64,000 nt of DNA from Petrosia ficiformis (lineage: Eukaryota; Porifera; Demospongiae; Haplosclerida; Petrosiidae). Position numbers and translations under genes: made by a program. This document shows positions 24,955-38,600 of the stretch, one piece after another (within the stretch, counting starts at the first letter, position 1; every line of letters starts with the position of its first letter). The notes beneath the pieces were generated by a model that searched no databases, was not told the DNA's origin, and worked only from the letters and a program-made list of their open reading frames with translations. The stretch is taken from NCBI GenBank assembly GCA_947044365.1, contig OX345636.1, positions 40,776,191 through 40,840,190 of the forward strand, in the 5' to 3' direction.

Positions 24955-27900
24955 TTGGTTCAAGCCTAACTATGTGCGACACAATTATTTTTAAAATCTT
25001 TTCTCAAACTTATATAATACATGTACCTGTACATGTACAAGATGTAAAAATTATAGAGAAAAGATAAAGTAACATTACTACCAATAATTATAATTAGGGT
25101 TGGGCGGTATTGAAAATTAAGTTTTGCGATAATTGCCTAAAGGTGACTTGTGATTATTACAATATTGTAACTCTTCATTAATACTGTCTATGATAGCAAA
25201 CATAAGCTCATTTTTTAAAAACATGACATTTGGTTTGAGAGCAAACAGCTCGAAATTAAGTGTTATAGTATTTTTCAACCACATATATTATAACTATTAT
25301 TTTATTGTAGGAAGACAATATTTTGTCATTGACCTAAATCATCAAATATGATTATTGCAATGGAACTATTGCCCAACTCCAGTTATAATAGGGATAAAAT
25401 TATACTTGAATAAAGAATGATGATAATAATAAAACCTATTTACATTCAAGATGACCTCAAAATTATGATGTGATGACTTTACATGCACCATAGTGTATAG
25501 TTTAATATCATAAGGTTAATACATGATATATTTGTAATGCAATAATGAAACAATTGATTGAAATTTGATAGTCAAAACAGAACGGGATAACAATATGAAA
25601 ATGGCACATGGAAAAACATTGTTGGAGATTAAAAACTGAAGTTATGAACACTTTTCTCAGGTCATGGTGTCATTGTTGCAACCTTTAATCTTGGTGAGAG
25701 CTGCCCTAGTAATTAAAGGTCATTCACGTTCACCATGACCTCAGAACAATCATTTTTCCTCCACCATTTCCTCCACTCCTTTCCGTTCTTTTTTCGTGTA
25801 TGTTAAATTTTAATCCATTGCTTCAATATCAAGTTACAATACATTTATAATCATGTATTAACCTTATGACATTAAACTATACATTATATTACATATAAAG
25901 TCATCACATCAGGACATTGTGAATGTGAACAGACTATAGCTCTGTTTGAATGTTCAGTCCACTACTTTTAATAGTAACTGAAGACACATGATCAACATTA
26001 TAGAGTACATGTATATTAGAAGTACATTGTAGCAGAGAGACAGAGATTAAATAGATGGAGAGCAACAGATATATTTATGTATGGATATAAATAGGTATTA
26101 AGTGTGTAGATACATAGATAAATGTATATCAATAGATTATTTGTTGCAGCCTTTAATCTTGGTGAGGGCTGCACTAGGAATTAGCTCTGTTTGATTTTGA
26201 TTAACTAACCTAGAGTTGATTCACAAAACTCATCTCTGGCGACTTCTGAAGCTATGTTAGCTCCCATTAGTACTGATACATCAATGTCGAGAGCTTTGTG
26301 TATCATATGTGATACTAACTGAATACCACCTTGAGAAGCATCTACACCCTATAAATAAATAATTATAAGATGTTAGAGCTGAGTGGTATGGCAGTATTAT
26401 ATCATTTAGATTTATTTTCCATTTTTTTCATACTACGTTTTTAATTTTTACAAATGTTTTGTATTAATTTTCAACATTGCACTTCTACTGTCTGTAAATG
26501 TGTCAAAGTAAAATGGCATCAACCCTCACGCAGGGTTTAATCTAGACATATGTCCTTGAGGGGGCAAAATTAATAATTGTAGAAAATTGTGGGGGGGGGG
26601 GGGCACGTTTGGCATGGGGAGGAGAGGCAACCCTATTACGTAGTACTGTATGATATAATAGAATTTAATGAGAATTTAATGATATGTTTGGTAATGGTGT
26701 CATATGCTTGGGGGGGGAGCATTTGCCCCCTTAGCCCCCCCCCCCCCCCCCCGGATTAAACCCTGCTCACGTCATCTTTTGCCTCTGTCATATCTTTAGA
26801 TGACAGTGATACTACCAACAAGAGCACAGGAGAACATGTACAGCTCATTGCAAAGAAGAATACTAATTCAGAAGTACATGTGTAAACTCTTCTGCTAAAA
26901 GACGTCATCTGAAAGTTGTTAAACGGCAGCCGCGAGTTACAAAAATTGTCATAACTTTAAAACAGAAAGGTTTAAGCAAAAGCCTATTGTTACTGTTGAT
27001 CCTTGTAAGATTTGACGTCTGCTGGTAGTATTTTGAAAGTGCCAATGTTCATAGGTTCGGTGGAATTTTTCCGACAGACAAATTAAAGATTAAACAGACA
27101 AAAAAATTACAGTAGCCATCCACTCCGTCAATGCGGGCGAAGGTTAATATATAGAGAAAAAAGTATCCCTATGATTGCTTTATGGTGTTCAGCATTCAGT
27201 AATCATGGCTGACTTTATCATGCCTGAAACACAACAGTCTATTATAGTTATTATTTTGATTATCTACTCTCCTTACCTTTTAAAGTACCTTGTAGAACTT
27301 TAGCAATATATTTCAGGCAGAATACATTTGTAGCTAGCCAGTTTCTACGAGAGCTTGAGTGCACGTTCTTTTACGCACCACGCCGTTTAATTGACCGAGC
27401 CCCCGGGAATGACGTAACTTCCTTAACTACGTATACAACACATACTCGCGCAAGTGGACACAAGAATATAAATATATATATATATATAGATTCAACCCCG
27501 TGGAAAGCAATCATAGGGTTATAGTACGTGTATGTGTAGTTTCTCACAATTTAGTTTATTAACCCTCGCCTGCATAGGCGGAGCGGAGGGTTACTGTAAT
27601 CGTTTTGTCTGTTTGTCTGTTTGTCTGTTTGTTTGTCAGCAAAATTCCAGCAAACCACAAATGAAGAAATATAATACTAATATTTTGAGATGCTGATCAA
27701 ATGCTTACATGTACATTGTACATGTAAACTCTTGCTATTTAGCACTAACATGTACATGTATGTTTATGTACATGTACAGTACATACATGTTACATATTAA
27801 ATACATTTCTCACCTTTATTAATGAACAGGCAAAAGCATCCTTTTTAATATTACCTTTCAACTGATCACAAACCTTTGTAACAAACTGAATGAAGAGAGG

Positions 27901-29318
27901 AAAGATAAGTTACATACTTCACAGTAATTATAGGCTAATACTAAAGCCTACACTAAAAAATTAGACTACATGTACATGTATGTGACAAATACAAGCAGTT
28001 ACATTTACAATGTAAATGTCCATTACTCAGCCATTTTGCAAAGGAAAATACCTAAATTTGGTATCTAGGCAGAGGAATAGGTGCTCTTCCTGGATACCAA
28101 TAGTTTTCTACTTGTTCAAAACAGCTGCATTACATGCATTCAAATGTAAGCCTTCAACAAATTAATTTTTGCCAAATGACTGATTTTCTCATTCATGGTC
28201 ACATATGGTACACTAACTAATAGTGCTGGGCAGTGTACTGGTATTCAGTTATATATATCACAATATTCATTCCTATACCACAATACAGTATCAAAAAATG
28301 TTTTAATACCGAAATATCAAAATACATGGTAAATTATTTATCGTCCCCACAATTTTGAGTACATTTAGTACACATTTACTTGTACAATGTACAATGTATA
28401 TGTACATGTACATTTAGTATACATGTACTTGTACATGTATATTTTGCACAGACATGTACTTGTACAACGTAGATGTACATGTACATTTAGGACACGTGTA
28501 TATACATGTACACGTATATTGAGCGCACACATGTACTTGTACATGTACATGTACATTTAGCACACACATGTACATATAGGATACACATGTACTTGTACAT
28601 GTTCATTTAGCACACATGTTCTAGTACATGTACATGTATATTTAGCACACACATGTATTTGTACAAGTACATGTACATTTAGCACACATGTACTAGTACA
28701 TGTACATTTAGCACACACATGTACTTGTACATGTAAATTATAATCAGTACTAATCAGTACTTCTTTTGTGTGTTGCATGGGTAGTCAATGATTGCCAGCT
28801 ACTTTTAAGAGCAGATACTTGGTGTGCCTCACTAATCTCAAACTTTGCCCATATGACCAACTTAAGTTTACGGCAGCTCTATACTTCTCTTCTTGGTTTG
28901 TGAGTTGCATTACGTTATGTACTTGTTATTTAAATATACTATTTTTATTATTATTATATGGACACTGGATGAGTGGGGAGAGTTGGCTAGCCATCAAAGA
29001 TCTTTAACCCACCATTCCCAGTTCTCAAGACTAGGCATTCGGTGTTCTATTTTTACTTAATTTTCTAAGCCATTGTGGCTGCTTATTTTCTAAGCCATTG
29101 CGGCTGCTCATTTTCCAAGCTATTGTGGCTGCATTTAGCATATGCATGTACTTGTACATGTACATTTAGCACACACATGTACTTGTATATGTACATGTAC
29201 ATTTAACAAACACATATACATGTACTTGTACATGTACATTTAGCATACACATATACTTCCTGTACATGTACATTTAGCACACACATATACTTTCTGTACA
29301 TGATAATACTGAGATGAG

Positions 29319-29349
<31 letters not shown>

Positions 29350-29608
29350 CACCTGAGGCAAATGAAAAATGAAAAAATGAGTTGCCTCAGGTGGGATTCG
29401 AACCCACGACACTCTGCACTCCGGACAGATGCTCTTACCAACTGAGCTACCAAGGCAGCTCAGCTGGCAGGGTCCAAATCAAACATCTCACTCATACACC
29501 TGTGTGAACAGGCTAACTAAACCGGTATACAAGCGAAGGCCGGGGTAATTAAACCACCAAGACGCCAAACACTAAACCTAAGTATATACATGATAATACT
29601 GAGATGAG

Positions 29609-29639
<31 letters not shown>

Positions 29640-32600
29640 CACCTGAGGCAAATGAAAAATGAAAAAATGAGTTGCCTCAGGTGGGATTCGAACCCACGAC
29701 ACTCTGCACTCCGGACAGATGCTCTTACCAACTGAGCTACCAAGGCAGCTCAGCTGGCAGGGTCCAAATCAAACATCTCACTCATACACCTGTGTGAACA
29801 GGCTAACTAAACCGGTATACATATAGCACACATGTACTTGTACATGTACATTTAGCACACACATGTACATATAGCACACATGTTCTTGTACATGTACATT
29901 TAGCACACACATATACTTTCTGTACATGTACATTTAGCACACACATGTACTTGTACATGTACATTTAGCACACACATATACAGGGTTTTCCCCACAGCGC
30001 GTTAGCGTGGCGCGCCGCCACGCTACTTTTTTTTGGTTGATTAACACGCAGTTGGCTACAAGACTCAGTGGGAAAAGGAATTCTCTTGGTTATACCCAGT
30101 ACGGAGAATTGTTTAGATATCTTATGTGTTTAATAGTCTTAACTAATAAATGTGTAAAACTGGAGAATTGTTTAGATGTGTGTTTAATTTTCTTAACTAA
30201 TGTGTATAATGCAATATACAATTCCTTTTGCCACAACTAACTGGCGCATGCCACACACACACTTACGCGCTACTTTTATTTTCTGGGGAAAACCCTGATA
30301 TACTTCCTGTACATGTACATTTAGCACACACTGTACATATAGCACATATGTACTTGTACATGTACATGTACATTTAACAAACACATACATGTACTTGTAC
30401 ATGTACATTTAGCACACACATATACTTCCTGTACATGTACATTTAGCACACACATATACATATACTTGTACCTGATGTGGCAGAACAAATATCAGAATAT
30501 CAGCATCCTTTGTTGCTTCTACAAGATCAGGTACTGCTATCTAAGAAAGAAACAGAGAAAAAGTACTCCAATGATCTGATGTTATAATATATGTACTAAG
30601 GCTGGGCGATATTCGGAAAATCCAACATATTGTTGATATTAGAGCTCCAATCTTTCACGATATTCACTTTTTTCACTGTCAATAGTTTGCACGTTGGTTT
30701 GTGCATGCGCAAATCATTATCGACCTCATGTTGAATTAAAATGTCCGTCTCAATGGGAGACAACACCACCTGTATGTAACCTAGCTTCGTACCATTGGAG
30801 CGAGCTACTAGTGTAGTCTGGAAATTATTTTGGGTTTGAAACTAGTACTGATGGAAGGACAGAGAAGAAGATACGAACTGAAATGGTTTGTAAGTTGTGT
30901 AAAAAAAAAGAATTAAAGTATACTGGTGGCACTTCCAACCTGCATTTTCATCTCGAAAATCATCATCAACAAGAGTACGAAACAGAAAGGTCTAAAGTAG
31001 CTATCATTCCTATGCAATACAAATAAATGAGATTAAATGTAACTAATTAACTATCGTTTTATATCGTAATATCATGAACATACAGTATCACTGTAAAAAA
31101 TTGCACTATCACCCAGCTCTAACATGTACATGTACTTATAAATACCAATAATCAATGTACACACATGTACATGTACATGTCAATAGTACCCATGTACATA
31201 CAGCCCAGATCAGACGCAAGTTAACACACGCGCGAGGTGAACTCGCGAGTAACTCGAATGTTACTCGCACTGTACTCGCGCGCGTGTACGTGTATTCGAT
31301 TCGTACTCGCGCACACTCGAACTCGCGCGCACTCGAACGTGCGTGTGCGCGCGCGTGCACGCTCGAGCGCGCGCAATACCAGCTGTTTGCATACCAGCTG
31401 CAATAACTGAACCTCTATCATAATTTTAAATTAAAAGATTAAGATGACATACAGAACTGCACTGAAAGACACTCAAGATTTGTACCTAGTGCAATTCCAA
31501 ATCGACAATGGTCTCTGTGTAATTGATGAAACGAAATTTGAAACTCGAGATAATGTTGAAATTGGCATTGTAAAACGTGTGAAATACGGCACATCATACC
31601 TCAATGCGACAATAGTTGGAATAGGTAAGTACATTGTATATCTATATATAAATTGTATATATAACATTGTTATACTATTATTGCATTCTTATAAAGGTGA
31701 CAAAAACACTCTGTCAAAAATAGAGAACAATCTGTTGGAACAAAACAAATCAAAACCCAACAAACGAAAAGTCAGTAAGCAAATCTTTTTTCCCATTATT
31801 GTTATATGATCTTCTTCAATCACAGATTCAAAGTCAGGAAGATAAACCTACATGTAGTAAATCAAGAAAAACATCAAAAAAAACAAACAGTAGAGGAAAA
31901 CATACAACAAAAAAGCTACCAAAACAAAAGGCAAGTGCCTATATAATAGCCTACAGTCATCAATTAATATCTATGTAAAACAACCAATAGGAAGACTTTA
32001 AAATCTTATGCCTGGGATCACCAAAACTAACCAATGTAAGTAATATACTTGGCATTTAATATTCACTTAATTAATATTTCATTTGAATCATAGGCACAAT
32101 CAATAGAATCAATAGAAACAATAGAATCAATAGAATCTACAATAGAAAAACTATCAACAGAAACCAAAGAAAAGACTTTGACAAATACAGTGAGAAATAA
32201 GAATTGATGTGTATACTTATGTTTGAACATAACTTAAGTGTGAAAATTCTTTGTGACAATTTTATTATATAATTATATTTCATTTTGTAGGATAATGAAT
32301 GGAGGGAAGAACTAGAAGCAGACATTAGTTTTGTAAGTACATATGACAGTAAACTGTATTTTTATAAATTTACCTACATGTATTATGCCTGCAGAGTGAT
32401 GATGTTCCAACACCAACAGAAGGGACTCCGATTAAACATTTTTTACCCAAGGTAAGGTGAAACCTACAAGAGACTAAGAGTACATACATGTACAGTATAT
32501 AACTATTTAACATTTCAAATCTTCACATTTATTGTTAACGTATTATACTACAGGAGTCTACCTCATGCAAATGCTGTCAAAAACTAATGGCTAAGCTTGA

Positions 32601-35600
32601 TAACATAGAATTGATTTTGATGGACATATATAGCCATCATATATCACCTCCACTTCCATCACCTGTACCATCAGGGGCGATACAACAGTCACAACCAACC
32701 TTGCTACCACCATCATCAATCCTATCAGATCCTGTACCAATCCTACATGTATCGTCACAACCATCACTGACATCTATACCACAACAATCACAGTCATCAG
32801 CATCACAAGACTTTTACTCACCTAGTGAGATGGAACTTTTTCTGGAGCTGGATTTGCCACCCGTAGACACCACCACCACCACCACAGACTTCTCTCATGT
32901 AATAAATGTTTTTGATGTACGAAAGAGGAGCTGTTCCAGGAAAAATTTTTGTGCCAATCTTGTGAGAGAGCTCTTCACAAAAGAGCAGATGAAAACATCA
33001 AACGTTAAGGGGGTGTTTGGGAAAATGAGATTGGATCCACAGAAAATTAGTTTTGTTGAGAAAACAGCATTTCAACTCTACCCATTGGTGGAAAGTGAAA
33101 CAACAACCAAGGCATGGACAGCTTGTATCAGGTCCATCGACGAAGCCTGTAGGCGATTGAACAGAAGCAAATAGCCACGTGGTGATCTGAGCATGCTCAT
33201 ATCACCACGTGGCTAGGCCTTATATAAATTTAGTTATTGTATGTAATGTACTGTATATTATACTATTTATTTTACTGCTATAATGAAAGTGTTGTTGGAG
33301 AGTAAAAAGGGAAATTCAGGAGCTATTTCTAACTGGTATCAACTTCTATTGTGAAGAGTCAATCAAACTTATTATTAATCAGCTTGATTATTAAGTAACT
33401 CAAGTAGGGACTTCTGTTAAGCTGTTTTCTCAACAAAACTAATTATCTGGCCGTCCAGTTCTAAAACTCTCTTCACGTTTGAAGACTTCATCTCGTCTTT
33501 TGATAGTTTTTTTTTGTTAAACGAGCTCTGTAGGGTCAATATGGCCGACTTTTATTGTTGCTTGATGACTTGGAGAGAGATGGATGTCTTCCCTCATGAT
33601 GTCTTCAATGTCTCATTACATTGGTAAATCCAAGGTGGAATGTGTGATAGAATATATCTTTTTTTACTAGTCAGCTAGTCAGAAGAAGTAGAAGTACAGT
33701 TTTACCTGTAGTAAAACACACTATATACTATCTTTATGAACATTTTTAAACTGCAGTAAAACATCTGCCTTTCAGTTTACATCTTTATTTTCTTTCAATT
33801 TCTGTTTTATTTATGTGTGTGAAAATTTAATTTCTATTACAGTTATTATTACTTTATACTTTATGAACTACATGTATAGTATTAACAAATAATAAGAGGG
33901 TGATCTCTTTTGTAAATTGGTGGCTTTAAAAAAAACCGTTCAAAAAAAAAAAAAAAAACGGAAGATTTCTAATATCCAGAAGCAGCACCATTAACCTCAA
34001 CTACTTTCGGCATTACTTTATATAAGTGTGATATATACTTGCTGCAAACATCAGGTGTTAATGTCTTCCAAAACAGAAGAATACCAGCAATCAATGAGTC
34101 CTGATTTCTTGGTTTATATGAGTGACGTAAAAAGTACTTCAGGGAACCCCACACATTTTCGATTGGGTTAAGATCAGGGCTCTCCGGAGGTGTTTGCCAC
34201 CAGTTGATAGAATTTTCAGCAAAGTAAGTTTTTGAATAATTGCTGACATGTTTCGGATCATTATCCTGTTGAAATCGATAGTTTTTGTCAGGGAATGTTC
34301 TCTCGATAAATGGTTTTAAACTGCTATCTAGTATTGTGCAGTAGCGTATAGATGTCAGTGTTCCAGTGAAAATGACAATTGATGTAGCTCCTTTTCTGCT
34401 AATCCCTCCCCACACATGGACTTTGATGGGATGCTTTGGTTTTGGTTTCAACTTCCTAGGCTCATTTTTCTTTCGAAAGCAGAGCCTGCCATGGTTCTCC
34501 AGTTGTACTGAGCATTCGTCTGTAAAAATTACATTATCAAATGTTTCTTTTGCTGAAATTTGCTGTTTGCACCAACTCAGTCTCTTTTCCATATTTACGG
34601 CTCTGACAAGTTGACAGTACTTCGGTCTTGTTGACACCCACCCTATATTTTGTCTTGCTCGTTTTATAGTACTTATTGACACATCTAAATTTGGCCACTT
34701 CTCATGCAAGAGTTCACGCATCTGCCTCCCTGTAAGTTCATCATTCTCTGCCATTGCATTGTCAATGAATTTTATCTGGTCCAAACTAAGCTTCGGAGTG
34801 TGGGAACCTCGGGGTAAATCTGTTGTCACTCCATGTTGTTGGTATTTTTTAAGAATTTTGTAGATGGAGACTTTACTAGTATAAATTCTCTCCTCAGCAA
34901 GGCGGTTCTGAATATCTGGGACAGAATACCCAGATTTGCTGATTGCAACAATCCTCCTCCTTGTCTCCAACGATACTCTTGGCATTTTAAAAGTAGTTGA
35001 GGAAAAAACACAATAGTGAAGTCAGTAGAATACCCGCATACACTAGAGATCGTCGCAACGTCTTATATACACGCTCGCGCGTGTGCTCGACGCTCGAGCG
35101 CTCGCGCGCGCATGCACTCGAACACGCCCATAAATACTCGCACACGCGCGTCAAGAAATGCGCTCGCAAAGCGCTCGCGCGCAACTCGAGATGCACACGC
35201 GCGCAGCTGTTAACTTGCGTCTGATCGGCGCTGTATATATAAATTCAAGTCTGCTCACATTCAAGATGACCTCAAAATTAGGATGTGCTTACTTTATATG
35301 TAATATACAGTATATGTTAAAAAAATGTCATGATGCAGTACAGTAGTTGCTTAGTAATTTCAATTCCACACTAAAGTAGTTCAACATTAGTTTTGACAGT
35401 AATTGGTGTACTTGTCAATTGAACAACATAGTAGTGAGACAGAAATTACTAATCAATACACTACAGTACACTAATCAATACACTACAGTACAGTAAACAA
35501 TACACTACAGTACAGTAATCAATACACTACAGTACAGTAATCAATACACTACAGTACAGTAATCAATACACTACAGTACAGTAATCAATACACTACAGTA

Positions 35601-38600
35601 CAGTAATCAATCAGTACATGTAATTATGATACAATTATACTCACCACATTCTCGGGTAGTTTTACACCCGGTAAATATTTCACATTTTCGTGTTTTTCAT
35701 TAATAATTTCAGACAGTTTCCTACCATCAACTATCTCTTCAAATACCCACATTAATACCTGGAAAACAAATAGATATATTAGATACAGTACATGTATATA
35801 AGTATGGAGAACAAGATACAGTGTTCTGCCCAGGATATTTAGAATGGTGGTTAGATTCTGCATTGCATTTAGTGCTGTTTATCCAGTATATACTTAATTC
35901 TGTCTCCGTAGCCTATATACGTATTATCTGGTGGTTAAGTTATTTAAGAGGTGTCTAAGAGGTGGTTAATTCATCTGAGTGGTGGTTATTCCCGACCAGT
36001 GCCGACCAGTGTGGGCAGAGCACTGAAGATATATAGAAGAACAGTATCCCTATGATTGCTTTGTGGTTCAGTAATCATGGCTGACTCTCACCATTTTAAA
36101 TAATGCAATTGCAAAAATATAATATATTAGTGCTGCCACGATATGGAAATTTTTCATGTCATATGTCATGGCAGTTTATGTCACGATATGACATATGTCA
36201 TGACATAAACATTAAATATATGTTATGTACTATATTTATTTATTGAATAAGATTCTAGTTGCTTAGCTTGCTTTTCATCGTCTTTCTTGTTGTGTTTCCT
36301 TTCTTTCTCTACTTCCTTGAAAGCTAAAAGATGTTGTTTTTGAAGATGGTAGGTCTGGTTAGAAGTGTTTTCAGAGTATGCAATCGACGATCGACAAATC
36401 CTACAAAAAAACTTTATCTTTGACAAGCTTTCCCATGGAGTCTTTTTTGAATCCGAAGTGAATCCACGCTTTACTCTTAGCTCGAGGGTGAGTATATAAA
36501 TCTTTTTCCTGATATACGAGCTCACTACACTCTGCCATCTTTCACGTGTTAAAATTGCATGGGCGTGTCTACACAAATTAATTGCCACACCCTTTTGTAT
36601 CGATATAAATAAATTTCGCGATATGATATATCGTGCACGGTTATGTCACGATATACGATATATCGTTATGTCGCAGCAGCCCTAAAATATATACATAAAC
36701 ATATTAATAAAAAAAAGAAATGTGGCAGAATGCTGTGCTATAGGGAGAACACTGATTAGTTTGTTGGGTTCAGACTTGACAAAGCTATATGCTTAAAGTC
36801 ATTAGTCCTGTTCCTTAACCACACATCTTCACGTGATACGATCACTACTTGACTGAGCCCTTCAGAATGCTGACTTCATTAACTACATATACAATGCATA
36901 TGTGACCACAAACATGTATACACTACAGACATGGGGTCAACTACAATGAAATGTAATGTATTACTTAAAAAATCAGTATACTATTACTAATACTTCAAAT
37001 GTTAGTGTAATATAATTATTACTATTACTATTACCTTATAAAATCTATTACTTTTACTAATACCTCCAAAGTTAGTGTAATTATATTTCAATTACTATCA
37101 CTTCTTTTTTAATTACCTGTTACTATTAATATTACCTTGAAACATGTAATCTCCACTATTACTATTAATATTATCTATTATTATTACCCCATGTCTGATA
37201 TACAGTAAAAAAAAACATATTGGTATCCCTATGATTGCTTTGCAGTGACTATGTATCAATTATTGCTGAAATCACTGTGTCTCTACCTTTCTGTGTACTC
37301 TGAAAACGTACATGTAAGTGTAACTGCAGGATATTTAGAAATGATGGAAAACTGGGTCATTCCAGGGGACTCAGTCAATTAATGGGCGTGGCATGTAACA
37401 GAACGTGTGCTCAATCTACAGACCAGCAGGAAGAATTAAAAGTGCAACTAATACTAATAACTGTTGTATATAGCAGAGAAACAGTATAAAGATGATGCAA
37501 GAATCTTTAACAAGTAAGTATAAGTTGTTTAGTTTCATAGAAGAGGAAGTTAGTATTTAAAACCTTGAAGGAGTACTTCAGTTTCATCAAAGATCTGTGT
37601 ACTTAGACCGCTGGTCTGTAGTTCGAGTTCATGTTCTTTTACGAGTCACGCAACTTCCTTAACTGTGTATACAACACATACTCATGTAAATGACACAAAC
37701 ATATATACTGGTATATAAACATACATCAAAACTGTGGAAAAGCAATTATAGGATGGCCCTATAAGCCATAACAATTTTATCATTAACTAGTTTAAAGAAC
37801 TAGAAAGTTGATACTGGAATGGATATAGTGTTATTTTAGTTGAAACGATACTTTTGTAGAACTAATAATTATATATGCACATGAAATATGAATATACATG
37901 TAGATTGACAGAATTACATTTACAAAATACCTCATTTACAAATTTGCCCTTCTCCAGAATATTCAAGCCAATTATTCTTGAAATACCAGAACCCCTACAA
38001 GTATATGTACATTAATGTAAACACACACATTCCACTACATGTATATATATATATATATATATACATTATATAAAACAACAGTATGACTGTAATTACAATC
38101 AACAAAACATTAGCATTAAAAAATACAAAAAAATTAAAACAAGGTTAAGTGGTGATACTATAACCAAATTAAACAAATCACTTCCAGTTGGCCTAGGTAT
38201 AGTACCTGAATTTACATACTATGATGGGTGCTACACTTTAATAAGGTGATAGGCAACTTTACTTCTTAGTAGTACTATAGTACTACTTTGTATCTTAATC
38301 ATGGTAATGTATGAATTCCCTTTACATTTTGATGTGATAGAACTAAGGTAAACTTTAAAATGCCAGGTAACTGTACGCAGTATAATAATTTCCTATATCT
38401 ATTAGTAAATATACATCAGATAACGATATCATTGCTCTGCAGATTCTTGTCTGTAGCAGCAATAGATTCATCAAACAAAGGAACTAATAGTTGAAAAATA
38501 CAGCATGGAACAGCTATGAAATGGTGAGGTCTGTCTACATAAAATCAGCTCAAGGTCATCCAGACTATGAAAAATAACCAGAGGTTACTGCAAAGGAGTA

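Larger units (their letters stand above)
28358..30470. repeat. Minisatellite of about 30-bp units, interrupted three times
   Basis: Units of the type CATTTAGCACACACATGTAC-TTGTACATGTA repeat at 28358-28740, 29130-29300, 29821-29980 and 30300-30470. The breaks hold a unique stretch (28745-29130), two SINE copies (29297-29820) and a TIR element (29981-30297). ORFs over it are low-complexity. Lies in GPD1 intron 4. Confidence 0.85.
31199..35235. mobile_element. Complete Tc1/mariner transposon carrying a BEN-domain gene
   Basis: Element 31201-35233 (4033 bp) is flanked by TA on each side. Its inverted ends start CAGC and share GATCAGACGCAAGTTAACA. Strongly CpG-rich subterminal regions (31220-31375 and 35060-35205) are full of ACTCGCG / CTCGCGCG motifs. 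Inside are two convergent genes: a spliced BEN-domain gene (+, 31444-33174) and a 338-aa DD34E transposase (-, 33969-34985). It sits in GPD1 intron 3. Both genes are open, so it may be recently active. Typical Tc1/mariner elements are far shorter and encode only transposase. Confidence 0.9.

Noticed and set aside
28358..28740. CRISPR-like or tandem gene array
   Set aside because: Low-complexity ACATGTAC minisatellite; no distinct spacers or coding signal.
29383..29457. Functional tRNA gene on the minus strand
   Set aside because: The anticodon loop has C at position 33 and the unit is part of a repeated 234-bp SINE with a CTTT tail.
31136..31421. Arg/Ala/Cys-rich frames in both strands
   Set aside because: They arise from the CpG-rich subterminal array of the Tc1 element.
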